A DNA stretch of 64,000 nucleotides from CAZCFB01 sp964511535 (GTDB lineage: Bacteria; Myxococcota_A; Polyangia; GCA-2747355; CAZCFB01): NCBI GenBank assembly GCA_964511535.1, contig CAZEFW010000012.1:1-64000 (forward strand), in the 5' to 3' direction. The position numbers were made by a program, and so were the translations under genes. Under the pieces are notes generated by a model. That model made no database searches. It was not told the origin of the DNA and was given only the letters and a program-made list of their open reading frames with translations. Shown piece by piece: positions 9,201 through 15,983 of the stretch (position 1 is the stretch's first letter; each line of letters starts with the position of its first letter).

Positions 9201-9646
9201 AAGAGCATCGCGTTGCCCCGGCTCTGGCGGATGGAGCGGTGCACCTGGTCGGCGAGGTGCTTGAACGCCAGGCGGTGGTAGGCGTCGGCCAGGGCGCTGC
9301 TCAGCGCCTCGTCCAGCGCGCCGGGGCGCGCGAGGTACAGGTCGATGGCCGCCTCGAAGTCCCGCTCCCGCGCAGCCTGGATGCCGTCGAACGGGATCAC
9401 CCCGGTGGGCCGCAGCGCGCCGCTGCCGATGAGGTAGTAGCGGTGCAGCGCGAACAGCAGCAGGCACGCGCGCACCCGGTGGTACAGGTTGTCCGAGCCG
9501 CGGCGGAACCGGTCCAGGCCGTCGGCGGCGTCCAGCAGCTGCGCGGGATCCAGCGGCCCGAGCAGCTCCTGCAGCGTACGGTCACGCACCGCCGGCTCGA
9601 GGCTGGTGATGGTCTCGATGATGTCGTGGGCTGGGCTTTTTTTCAT
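6266..9646 (-). CDS. two-domain GHMP sugar kinase-like / UDPGP-type nucleotidyltransferase
   Basis: A very large protein of about 1,126 residues. The N-terminal ~650 residues resemble fucokinase-type GHMP kinases: the segment GGWQDSGGIWPGVKVITG lies at about 372-390 and the C-terminal GHMP motif GGMTGGGMAYIV at about 527. The C-terminal ~400 residues resemble the UDP-glucose/UDP-GlcNAc pyrophosphorylase fold: TLAGGLGSRW at about 748, PPGHWYEVP at about 898, VHNADTLGAWL after it. The likely role is phosphorylation of a free sugar at C1 followed by activation to an NDP-sugar. The ATP-loop region reads IPKGSRLAVSTS (about 310), where GHMP kinases have GSGLGTSS, so kinase activity is doubtful. 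In the known fucose salvage enzyme FKP the kinase domain is C-terminal; here the order is reversed. An upstream start at 9715 is possible. Confidence 0.8.
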   Translation of the reverse strand: MKKSPAHDIIETITSLEPAVRDRTLQELLGPLDPAQLLDAADGLDRFRRGSDNLYHRVRACLLLFALHRYYLIGSGALRPTGVIPFDGIQAARERDFEAAIDLYLARPGALDEALSSALADAYHRLAFKHLADQVHRSIRQSRGNAMLFSADTAADYPLRAPAQLVRPDPETGLYPLVMDATGVRMDPSHSGWSDIFFLGMDFPEGARVTNVSIDLCLEGEAGGPRPPVETYCRAIAEPVIRIASVDLAETREIGELAELFNFASDHLGLLKAGIVASGLVPPAMEQGGATLRQLLERLLGHPGGFELVTRVRRIPKGSRLAVSTSLLACIITSCMRFSGQVRRLQGPLDEQEKRLVASRAILGEWLGGSGGGWQDSGGIWPGVKVITGQLASEGAPEHGVSRGTLLPAHELLGGDSVPPDLEQRLTASVILIHGGMAQNVGPVLEMVTEKYLLRLADEWAARKRGHTIFDQVVDALKRGDMQALGRLTSLNFDACITPIIPWVTNAFTDDIRRHMERRFGDAFYGFLMLGGMTGGGMAYIVAPERRPEIVDELRRLINDKKRHFARALPFAMDPVIYAFSINNDGIMGQLRRGEQALMPDGYYRLMIMSAVTGGSTPAETLQGEARWFARRHGASMDTAAQPADALKALYRARFGEDIDAMVDAVAGHNPAWEAEAARIRQENGFDPDAHRRLSRRVKAGEIGVARNRLPHSTTFEDASAGDVDSPPAPDGADSRLGQQALDRAEVAVLTLAGGLGSRWTDGAGVVKAINPFVKLQGRHRSFVEIHLAKSRRTARRHAAHQHVFSTSFLTHDAVAEHLRQADDFDYPGRIYLSHASAIGQKLIPTERDLRFIWEELSQQIESENVQRVTEDLHETLIGWARASGEGEDYTANAPQQRFYPPGHWYEVPNLLRNGVLARMLQDNPSLTYLMVHNADTLGAWLNPGLIGQHIRSGKTVSFEVTPRRHEDAGGGLARVDGRLQLVEGFAFPREEDEFALSYYNTLTSLLTVDALLSYFGLQRDDILGAPDDPARAQRVNDAIASVEARVPTYATIKDVKLRWGRGHEDVFPVMQCEKLWGDMTRLADLPVRYVAVDRFRGQQLKDPGLLDQWSRDGSREFLLELVDFG

Positions 9647-9809
9647 GGGATCGGTGAAGAAGCGTACCGCCGTTGGACCGGCCTTGCCAGGTAGGCGTCG
9701 GGGCCAGTGGTTCATGCTGGTTCGCGTGCGGTGTCTCCGCTCGCGCGGCCAGGATCACCGCTTCAACGCCGTGGTCGCCGCGGTTTTGAAGATGGTAAAC
9801 TGCCGGGCG

Positions 9810-11159
9810 ATGCCAAAGGTGGACATGGAAGAGACCGTCCGGGTGACCCGCGGGATCAAGCGTGACCAGCAAGCCCACCCGCCCGGCCTGTTGCGCATCT
9901 TCCCTGTTGGCGAGCCCCCGTCCATGACCTTCCACCGGCTGGCGGTGGGGGCGACGATCATTGGCCGCTCCGAGGAGTGCCAGGTGGCGGTCCCCGACCT
10001 GGAGATGTCGAGGCAGCACGCCACCATCATCCCGGTGGACGACGCCTGGCACATCATCGACAAGGACAGCGCCAACGGCACATTCGTCGGCGGCGAGCAG
10101 GTCCGGGACTGCCCCCTCGTTGGCGGAGAGGTCATCCGCACCGGCGCTACCCTGTTCCGCTTCATTGAGAGCGGGCCGGCAGACCTGGAGGGCGAGTTCA
10201 CGCCGGAGCAGGGGGAGATGATCGCCGGCCCCCGCATGGGTCAGGTGCTGGGGCTGCTGGACCGGGCAGCGGACAGCGAGCTGAGCGTCCTGCTGGTGGG
10301 GGAGACCGGCACCGGCAAGGAGCTGGCCGCCCGCCGGCTGCACCGGGCAGGGCCTCGCGGGCGCGGCCCCTTTGTGGCGGTGAACTGCGGCGCCATCCCC
10401 GAGAACCTGGTGGAGAGCCAGCTCTTCGGCCACGCCAGGGGGGCCTTCACCGGCGCCTCCAGCGCACACACCGGCCACTTCCGCGCTGCAAACGGCGGCA
10501 CCATCTTCCTCGACGAGGTGGGGGAGCTCCCCCTGGCCCAGCAACCGAAGCTGCTGCGCGTCCTGCAGGAGCGGCGGGTCATGCCCGTGGGGGGCGATGG
10601 GCTCGTGCCGGTGGACGTGCGGGTCGTCTGCGCCACCAACCGAGATCCGCGAGCCATGGTGAGCGAGGGCATGTTTCGGGCCGACCTGTACGCCCGGATC
10701 TCCGGCCTGACCGTGCCCCTGCCCCCGCTGCGCCGGCGCCTGGAGGACATCCCCCTGCTGCTCCACCACCTGATCGCCAAGCACGACGACGGCCATCGCC
10801 AAATCACCGTCGAGATCGCGGAGCAGCTGCTCTGCCGCCCCTGGACCGGCAACGTGCGCGAGCTGGAGAGCGTGGTGCGCCGGGCCTTGCTGCTGGCCGG
10901 CCAGGAAAGAGAGCTGACCCCCGAGCACTTCCAGGATCCAGACCTGGAGCTCCCCACGACGGCGCCTTCCTCACCGGCTGCAAGGCACCGCCCCGCCGCC
11001 CCGGCGGCCGACCCGGCTGAGGCGCGAGAGCTGAAAGAGGCGCTCACCTGGGCGCAGGGAGACGCCAGGCGGGCCGCCACGAAGCTGGGCATCAGCGTCA
11101 GTCAGCTCTACCGCCGCGCCCAAAAGCACGGCATCCGCCCGGCCCACTACCGCCCCTGA
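9810..11159 (+). CDS. FHA-domain sigma-54-dependent transcriptional activator
   Basis: A complete 449-residue activator. An FHA domain at about residues 47-125 (GRSEECQV, SRQHATII, DSANGTFVGG) precedes the AAA+ domain with Walker A GETGTGKE (about 170), GAFTGA and Walker B GGTIFLDEVGE. A C-terminal Fis-type helix-turn-helix (GDARRAATKLGISVSQLYRRAQKHGI) follows an Ala/Pro-rich linker. All features needed for sigma-54 activation are present. The ATG at 9825, preceded by AAAGGTGG, is an alternative start. It converges with two tiny membrane-protein genes that have a sigma-54 promoter and lies about 750 bases from another sigma-54 promoter, so both are candidate targets. Confidence 0.93.
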   Translation: MPKVDMEETVRVTRGIKRDQQAHPPGLLRIFPVGEPPSMTFHRLAVGATIIGRSEECQVAVPDLEMSRQHATIIPVDDAWHIIDKDSANGTFVGGEQVRDCPLVGGEVIRTGATLFRFIESGPADLEGEFTPEQGEMIAGPRMGQVLGLLDRAADSELSVLLVGETGTGKELAARRLHRAGPRGRGPFVAVNCGAIPENLVESQLFGHARGAFTGASSAHTGHFRAANGGTIFLDEVGELPLAQQPKLLRVLQERRVMPVGGDGLVPVDVRVVCATNRDPRAMVSEGMFRADLYARISGLTVPLPPLRRRLEDIPLLLHHLIAKHDDGHRQITVEIAEQLLCRPWTGNVRELESVVRRALLLAGQERELTPEHFQDPDLELPTTAPSSPAARHRPAAPAADPAEARELKEALTWAQGDARRAATKLGISVSQLYRRAQKHGIRPAHYRP

Positions 11160-11169
11160 GGGCCCGCGA

Positions 11170-11289
11170 TTACCAGAGATGCCAGGTGGACGCGCCCACG
11201 AGGTACACCGTGAGGCAGAACGTGGCGCAGGTGATGAAGCGGAGCGCGTTGAAGGCGAAGGAGCTGGGTGTCGTGTCGTCTCGTTTCAT
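11170..11289 (-). CDS. tiny single-span membrane protein, 39 aa
   Basis: Second gene of a two-gene cluster. It begins MKRDDTTPSS and continues into a hydrophobic stretch (FITCATFCLTVYLVG) that could span the membrane once, ending STWHLW. The ATG lies six bases after the stop of the preceding tiny gene, and GAAGGG sits about 10 bases upstream, so it is probably co-translated. It contains two cysteines within the hydrophobic segment. I do not recognise a family; small subunits of transporters or respiratory complexes, stress peptides and toxins all have this size. The close pairing, shared promoter and ribosome site support it being real. Confidence 0.6.
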   Translation of the reverse strand: MKRDDTTPSSFAFNALRFITCATFCLTVYLVGASTWHLW

Positions 11290-11295
11290 GAGGAT

Positions 11296-11406
11296 CTAAC
11301 CCTTCGGGAAGGCGGCCAGGATGAGCGTGCCCATGGCGGCGCAGGTCATGAGGAAAGAGATGATGCCGAAGCTGAGCGTCGCGACGATACCGGCTGTACT
11401 GTCCAT
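11296..11406 (-). CDS. tiny single-span membrane protein, 36 aa
   Basis: First gene of the pair. It begins MDSTAGIVATLSFGIISFLM and continues TCAAMGTLILAAFPKG, so almost the whole protein is one hydrophobic helix with a short polar tail. A strong ribosome site (CAGGAGG) precedes the ATG by seven bases. A sigma-54 promoter with exact GG-N10-GC spacing lies about 47 bases upstream. It was found by reading the strand opposite the gap after the FHA activator. The function is unknown. Regulation by the convergent FHA/sigma-54 activator is a reasonable inference from position. Confidence 0.65.
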   Translation of the reverse strand: MDSTAGIVATLSFGIISFLMTCAAMGTLILAAFPKG

Positions 11407-11452
11407 GAGGCGCCTCCTGGCTGTTGCTGCGTTGTTTCGATGCCCTGAGAAA

Positions 11453-11469
11453 TGCAGCGTCTGTGCCAG
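11453..11469 (-). promoter_or_regulatory. predicted sigma-54 (-24/-12) promoter
   Basis: The minus strand reads CTGGCACAGACGCTGCA, with TGGCAC at -24, TGCA at -12 and exactly ten bases between GG and GC. It drives towards the 36-aa and 39-aa membrane-protein genes, with a predicted leader of about 35 bases. Confidence 0.7.
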
Positions 11470-11539
11470 GACAGGACGGCGCGGAAAGTTGTTTTAAATT
11501 CAGCCACTTGGCAGGATCTCACGAGACCCCGCCCGCATC

Positions 11540-11593
11540 TCTCGCATCCATCTCGCATGCGGCTCGCGCGAAAAAACCGCGTCTCGCATGCGG
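11540..11593. promoter_or_regulatory. phased direct repeats, candidate activator enhancer
   Basis: TCTCGCAT occurs at 11540, 11551 and 11582; the last two extend to TCTCGCATGCGG. The spacings of 11 and 31 bases put the copies on one helical face. The cluster lies 70-140 bases upstream of the minus-strand sigma-54 promoter, the normal place for an activator site. The protein that binds is not known; the FHA activator at 9810-11159 is the nearest candidate. Confidence 0.45.
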
Positions 11594-11624
11594 ACCGTGT
11601 CGCGGCGGCGGAGTGCATCGGCTG

Positions 11625-11727
11625 ATGTGGCGCCGGATATCGTCGGTGCAGGCGTTGGTCACCCAGGGGATGATGGTGACCATCTGGAGACCGCCAGGCG
11701 GGAGCCCCTGGGGATGCGGCGCACCCG
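11625..11727 (-). pseudogene. mosaic remnant of the 6266-9646 sugar kinase gene
   Basis: Three blocks match the large kinase gene in order and without gaps: 11625-11674 matches 8100-8149 with one difference, 11675-11685 matches 8300-8310, and 11686-11727 matches 8675-8716 with two differences. The middle block is only 11 bases and could be chance. The two long blocks come from the segments coding IIPWVTNAFTDDIRRH and RRIPKGSRLAVS. They are joined out of frame with each other, so this is non-coding debris from a partial duplication with internal deletions. Confidence 0.65.
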
Positions 11728-11839
11728 TGATCCCGATCACATCGCTGGACATGATGCCGGCGATGCACGGACGACCTGTCGGTTTCTTGACGTCCATCAC
11801 TTCGGCTGGTTTGGGCCCGATGCAAGTGATCCCGATGAC
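11727..11839. promoter_or_regulatory. pair of GTGATCCCGATSAC sites upstream of a sigma-54 promoter
   Basis: GTGATCCCGATCAC at 11727-11740 is a palindrome (GTGATC-CC-GATCAC). GTGATCCCGATGAC at 11826-11839 is a one-mismatch copy, 99 bases away. Both lie upstream of the plus-strand sigma-54 promoter at 11858-11874, so they are candidate activator-binding sites. This is inference from arrangement. Confidence 0.35.
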
Positions 11840-11857
11840 CTGGGGGGCTCGCTCCGT

Positions 11858-11874
11858 TTGGCCCACCTCCTGCA
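11858..11874 (+). promoter_or_regulatory. predicted sigma-54 (-24/-12) promoter
   Basis: TTGGCCCACCTCCTGCA has the invariant GG and GC ten bases apart and a good -12 element. It departs from consensus at one base of the -24 box (GGCCC for GGCAC). It precedes the outer-membrane protein gene at 11917 with a predicted leader of about 30 bases. Confidence 0.6.
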
Positions 11875-11916
11875 CCCCTGGGCGGTAAACCAACATCGAC
11901 GCAGGAGGACGGACGC

Positions 11917-13086
11917 ATGTGGGGAGTTCGACGATATACCTGCGCCCTCATCGGGGGCGCGTGCATGCTGGCGGCGAGCAGCGCGCAGGCGGGCAAGACG
12001 AAGGTCTGTGTGGTGGTCAACCTGCAGAAGCCGGCCGAGCTGCCGGCGCCGCCGCCGCTGCCCGGGGAGCGGGCGCCACGGGGGGATGGTGAGAGCCCGC
12101 CCGGCGAGGCGGCCGAGGCTGCCTCCCGGCCCGCCGCCGAGCAGCCGGGGCAGCAGCACAGCGCCATGGACCTCTCGCTGATCCCCCTGGGCCAGACCCC
12201 GGTGGAGCACCTCAAGCGACTCATCGAGCACTTCGTCACTCACGAGGAGGGCTTCATCGCCGTGCGCGCGGGATGCAAGCAGCGGGTGCACGTGGACCTC
12301 TACCCGCTACGCGAGGGCTGGACCGTGTTCATCCGCTACTCGGGGCACGGCCGCGAGGAGCGGGTGGAGCAGCTGCTGCCCGACGAGCTGAGCCAGTTCG
12401 CCGAGCGCGCGGTGGTGGCGCTGCTGCACAACCGGCCCATCAGCACCACCATCAAGCGAGACACCGTGCTGCGCGCTGACACGAGGGTCCCCAGGCGCTG
12501 GGTGGGGGGCACGCATCACGTGGGCATCAACCTGGGCACTCAGCTGCGGGTGGGGCAGATCCCCGCGGTGCAGGACGACGGGGCGGTCAAGAGCGAGGTC
12601 CGCCCCTTCAGCATGCTCAGCTTCAAGCTGGGCTACCGCGGCAAGTTCGAAAACTGGGGTATCGCCTCGACGGTGGGCGTGGGTATCGGCACGGGCAAGA
12701 CGGCCCTGACCAGCAACGCCAGGGGCGGGCATGTGGACCTGGGGGGTAACGCCAGCATCGCGCTGCACTTCCTGCGCTACTTCAACCCGCGGGGGGTGAC
12801 CTCGTTCTACCTCGGCACCGGCGGCACCTTCGAGCTGCTCTGGTTCTGGGCCATCAAGGAGGAGTCCAAGCGCACCAGCGACGCGGACGGGCGCAACAGC
12901 CTGCTCGGCGGCGGCGTTGACCTGGACCTGGTGTTCGGCTGGGAGTTCATGCGGGCCACCAGCGTTCACTGGTTGATCCAGGGCGAGCTCCACTTTCCCG
13001 CCTACGTGCTGGAAAACGAGAACGCCGACGGCGCCATCCACAGCTGGTTCCCCGGGGCCTCCCTGTGGCTCGGGGTGCTGTTCTGA
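11917..13086 (+). CDS. exported protein with N-terminal periplasmic domain and C-terminal beta-barrel
   Basis: 389 residues. A Sec signal (ALIGGACMLAASSAQA) is followed by a Pro/Ala-rich linker, then a domain of about 100 residues (CKQRVHVDLYPLREGWTVFIRYSG). The C-terminal ~200 residues are rich in alternating hydrophobic/Gly strands (HVGINLGTQLRVG, MLSFKLGYRG, SLWLGVLF) with a terminal aromatic Phe, as in outer-membrane beta-barrels. The ATG is preceded by GCAGGAGG. The following gene has the same architecture and starts four bases after the stop, so they form a transcription unit behind the sigma-54 promoter. The function is not recognised; transport or envelope assembly is possible. Confidence 0.75.
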   Translation: MWGVRRYTCALIGGACMLAASSAQAGKTKVCVVVNLQKPAELPAPPPLPGERAPRGDGESPPGEAAEAASRPAAEQPGQQHSAMDLSLIPLGQTPVEHLKRLIEHFVTHEEGFIAVRAGCKQRVHVDLYPLREGWTVFIRYSGHGREERVEQLLPDELSQFAERAVVALLHNRPISTTIKRDTVLRADTRVPRRWVGGTHHVGINLGTQLRVGQIPAVQDDGAVKSEVRPFSMLSFKLGYRGKFENWGIASTVGVGIGTGKTALTSNARGGHVDLGGNASIALHFLRYFNPRGVTSFYLGTGGTFELLWFWAIKEESKRTSDADGRNSLLGGGVDLDLVFGWEFMRATSVHWLIQGELHFPAYVLENENADGAIHSWFPGASLWLGVLF

Positions 13087-13090
13087 GCCG

Positions 13091-14017
13091 GTGAACCGCG
13101 CGCTCCAGGTCATGGGCCTCCTGGTGGCCCTGTGCCCGGCCGCGGCCCGGGCCGCCGAGGCTGACAGCCCGGCGGTGCCGCTGTGCGTCCTGATCAGCGC
13201 CGAGGACGGGCAACGCGCAGGGCTGAAGAAGCTGGTGCTGGCCCAGCTGGCCCACCACCCGACCCACCGCCCCGTGGAGCGCGGCTGCCCCTCGCGGCTC
13301 CAGGTGCAGCTGTTCAGGTTCGAGGGCGCGCGTTACCTCACGCTGCGGATCAACCGCGAGGTCCCGGTGCGCTTCGCCCTGAAGGAGCCCGGCGACCTGG
13401 AGCCGAGGCTGGTGGAGGCCATGCGGCGGGTGTTGGGGCATGACCCGGTGTACCTGGCGCAGGACATACGCCAGCTCAGCGCCATGCAGCGGGCCGCGCG
13501 CAGCGTGCTCCGGCGCGGTCGCAACACCTGGAGGTTTGAGCTGTTCCAGCTGGTCAACCGCAGCGGCGCGGGCGCGGCGCTGGCCACCGGCGGCGCCTTC
13601 TCCGTGAGCCGGGGCTCGGAGCGCTGGTACCTGTTCGCGCGGCTGTACGCCGGCGGCTCCCTCGACGGCGGCGGTGCGTCGCGGTCGCTGCGCGTCCTGG
13701 CCGGCGGTGATCTCGGCCTCGCCTTCGAGTTCCTGCGCCGCGCCGTCCACTCCCCCTACCTGAGCGCCGGGTTTGGCGTCCAGCTGCTCCACTTCGAGGG
13801 GCGCTTGAAGCAGACCGACCGGGAGCTGGAGTCCGCGACCGACGTGGGCGCGGCCTTCTGCTTGCGCGCCGGGGGGAGGCTCTTTCGCGCCTCGAACTTC
13901 GAGCTCGACCTGTTCGTCGCGGGCTACCTGCCCCTGTTCGTCACCCGGGACGTGGACTCGCCGTTGATGGATGACTACACGCCGAGCGGCCTGCTCGGTC
14001 TGGGGGTCGGTTTCTGA
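13091..14017 (+). CDS. exported beta-barrel-type protein, paralogue of the preceding gene
   Basis: 308 residues from a GTG start. A signal peptide (LQVMGLLVALCPAAARAAEA) precedes a domain matching the upstream protein in pattern (RGCPSRLQVQLFRFEGARYLTLRINREV against AGCKQRVHVDLYPLREGWTVF). A strand-rich C-terminus ends LLGLGVGF with a terminal Phe. The shared layout suggests duplication followed by divergence. The four-base gap implies coupling to the upstream gene and shared sigma-54 control. The function is unknown. Confidence 0.75.
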   Translation: MNRALQVMGLLVALCPAAARAAEADSPAVPLCVLISAEDGQRAGLKKLVLAQLAHHPTHRPVERGCPSRLQVQLFRFEGARYLTLRINREVPVRFALKEPGDLEPRLVEAMRRVLGHDPVYLAQDIRQLSAMQRAARSVLRRGRNTWRFELFQLVNRSGAGAALATGGAFSVSRGSERWYLFARLYAGGSLDGGGASRSLRVLAGGDLGLAFEFLRRAVHSPYLSAGFGVQLLHFEGRLKQTDRELESATDVGAAFCLRAGGRLFRASNFELDLFVAGYLPLFVTRDVDSPLMDDYTPSGLLGLGVGF

Positions 14018-14036
14018 GGACGCCGGACAGGCGGGC

Positions 14037-15983
14037 CTACGCCTCGTCGATCAGGGTGCCCAGCCCCAGCCGCGCGATGGTCTCGGCGGTGGGGTGGCCG
14101 GTCTGGCGGTCCCAGCCGCGCAGGTCGTAGTACTCGTCCATCAGCGCGCGGAACTTCTGCCCGTCCAGGGAGACCGGCTCGCCGATGAGCGGGTTGACGC
14201 TGTTTTCGGGCTTCTCGTAGTACGGGATCAGGGTCTCGTCGTCGGCGCGGCTCCGGTCGTGCAGCCGCTTGTGCAGCAGCCGCTCCAGGTTGACCACCCG
14301 CTCGGCGAAGTGGTCGAAGCTCTCGCGGGTCAGGTCCAGCCCGGTGGCCGCGTTGAGCAGGTTCAGCTCGAAGTCGATCCCCTCCATCTCGCCGACCATG
14401 GAGAAGTTATCGTCGGTGTAGTTGCTGTAGATGCGCGGGAAGATCTGGTCGTCCACCGGCAGGCTGTCCTTGTACACCGAGCGGTGGCCGTGCCACATGG
14501 CGGGGAACGCCTTGTGCTCGTAGCCGCTGCGCGGGTCCACCGCGTCGGACGAGCCGTAGATCCGCTCGCCGATGTTCATGATGGTGTCCCATGAGATGCC
14601 GTGCTCGGGCGAGTTGACCCGCGACCAGTTCATGATGTTCTGGGTGTAGCCGTGGCCGCTGGAGATCGGGTCGCGGGTGTCCATGGCCCACTGCAGCGCG
14701 GCCACCAGCCAGAACGGGAACACGATGTGGTTGATGTGATCCCCGTGGCCGTCCCAGTGCCCGGCGTAACCCCAGGCCGGGAAGTAGCTGGTCAGCTCCT
14801 GCTGGCCGAAGCCGAGGATCTCGGCGCCGCGCAGGGTGCCCTCGGCCAGGGCGTCGCCCAGCGCGCCGCGGCGGTGGGTGATGACCTCGAACAGCGCGGC
14901 CCAGCAGTACGGGTCGTCCAGGTCGAAGGCGCGGCCGTCGATCTTCGTGATCCGCCCGGCCTTCGCGTTGTCCCGCAGCCAGGGCATCAGCCCTATCAGG
15001 ATCTCCCAGTGGTTCAGGCCGAGGTCGTTGGACAGCTGGGTCACCTCGAAGCCGGCCTCGAAGCCGAGCTTCCAGTCGTAGAAGGTTCCCTCGATGCCGG
15101 GGAAGAGCCCGGCCACGCAGTCCACCTGTCCGGCGATGAGCTTGTTGCACATCACGCCCGGCACGCGAGTGTAGTAGCGCGCGTCGAAGCAGCCGGTGTG
15201 GCACTGCTGGGTGCAGGCCTGGAACCGCTGGCCGTACTTCTCAACCTTCTCCGGGTCCAGCTTGATCGGGTGGGGCCAGCCGTGGGACGCGTGGCATTCG
15301 TCGCGCACCAGGTCGCAGACGCGCTCGAACGCCTCCGGCCGCGCGATCTTCACCGGCTGGGTGCCGCGCACGGCGATGGCCTTGAGGTTCTGCTGGCCCA
15401 TAATGGCGCCGAAGCCGCCCTGGCCCGAGGCTGACTCGGTCTCCGTGGCGGCGATGGCGATGCGGCAGCGGTTTTCGCCCGAGGGCCCGATGGCCAGCAC
15501 GCGGGTGCGCTTGCCGAGCTGTTTGATCAGCTTCTTCTGGGTGTCGAAGATCCCCTCGCCCCACAGGCCGCGCGCGTCCTCGATGCTGACCCTGTCGTCC
15601 TGGATCAGCAGGTAGACCGGGTGCCTGGCCCGGCCGGTGATGATCACCCCGTCCCAGCCGGCGTACTTCAGCTCGGGGCCCCAGTGGCCGCCGAACGACG
15701 AGCGGGTGTACCACTCGTGGGGGTAGCCCTGCGGCGCCAGCGAGCAGAGCGTGGTGCGGCCCGAGTAGGGCGCCGAGGTGCCGGTGAGCGGGCCGGTCAG
15801 GATGTACAGGATGTTGTCCGGCGACAGCGCCGAGGTGCCGCGGCTCAGCTCGTCGAAGGCCAGCCTGGCGGCCAGCCCCCTGCCGCCGATCCACGCCTCG
15901 GCGTGCTCCATGGTGTCCTGCTGCTCCAGGCTGCCCGACGTGAGGTTCACGCGGAGCAGCTTGCCCATCCAGCCGCCGGTCAT
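14037..15983 (-). CDS. aldehyde:ferredoxin oxidoreductase family (tungsten/molybdenum) enzyme
   Basis: 648 residues. The N-terminal AFOR domain is clear (MGKLLRVNLTSGSLEQ, GGRGLAARL, GTSAPYSGRTTLCSLAP, SSFGGHWGPELKYAGWDGVIITG, ASGQGGFGAIMGQQNLKAIAVRG). The [4Fe-4S] motif CTQQCHTGC lies at about residue 267. The C-terminal signature ATGLDLTRESFDHFAERVVNLERLL is present. The family oxidises aldehydes, or reduces carboxylic acids, using a bis-pterin W or Mo cofactor and passes electrons to ferredoxin. The region where a fourth cluster cysteine is expected reads DSLPVDDQIFPRIYS, with no Cys. The ATG overlaps the stop of the polyferredoxin gene (ATGA), so the pair forms a complex or shares electrons. 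Confidence 0.92.
   Translation of the reverse strand: MTGGWMGKLLRVNLTSGSLEQQDTMEHAEAWIGGRGLAARLAFDELSRGTSALSPDNILYILTGPLTGTSAPYSGRTTLCSLAPQGYPHEWYTRSSFGGHWGPELKYAGWDGVIITGRARHPVYLLIQDDRVSIEDARGLWGEGIFDTQKKLIKQLGKRTRVLAIGPSGENRCRIAIAATETESASGQGGFGAIMGQQNLKAIAVRGTQPVKIARPEAFERVCDLVRDECHASHGWPHPIKLDPEKVEKYGQRFQACTQQCHTGCFDARYYTRVPGVMCNKLIAGQVDCVAGLFPGIEGTFYDWKLGFEAGFEVTQLSNDLGLNHWEILIGLMPWLRDNAKAGRITKIDGRAFDLDDPYCWAALFEVITHRRGALGDALAEGTLRGAEILGFGQQELTSYFPAWGYAGHWDGHGDHINHIVFPFWLVAALQWAMDTRDPISSGHGYTQNIMNWSRVNSPEHGISWDTIMNIGERIYGSSDAVDPRSGYEHKAFPAMWHGHRSVYKDSLPVDDQIFPRIYSNYTDDNFSMVGEMEGIDFELNLLNAATGLDLTRESFDHFAERVVNLERLLHKRLHDRSRADDETLIPYYEKPENSVNPLIGEPVSLDGQKFRALMDEYYDLRGWDRQTGHPTAETIARLGLGTLIDEA

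Larger units (their letters stand above)
11407..11916. promoter_or_regulatory. 510-base intergenic region with two sigma-54 promoters and a gene remnant
   Basis: It contains the minus-strand sigma-54 promoter at 11453-11469 for the tiny membrane proteins, phased repeats at 11540-11593, a mosaic remnant of the large sugar kinase gene at 11625-11727, two GTGATCCCGATSAC repeats, and the plus-strand sigma-54 promoter at 11858-11874 for the outer-membrane protein pair. Reading frames crossing it on the minus strand are composed of the remnant and do not resemble an intact gene. Confidence 0.6.

Noticed and set aside
11519..11896. 125-codon minus-strand frame in the intergenic gap as a protein gene
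   Set aside because: Much of it is the out-of-frame mosaic of the sugar kinase gene plus the regulatory repeats; no ribosome site or family resemblance.
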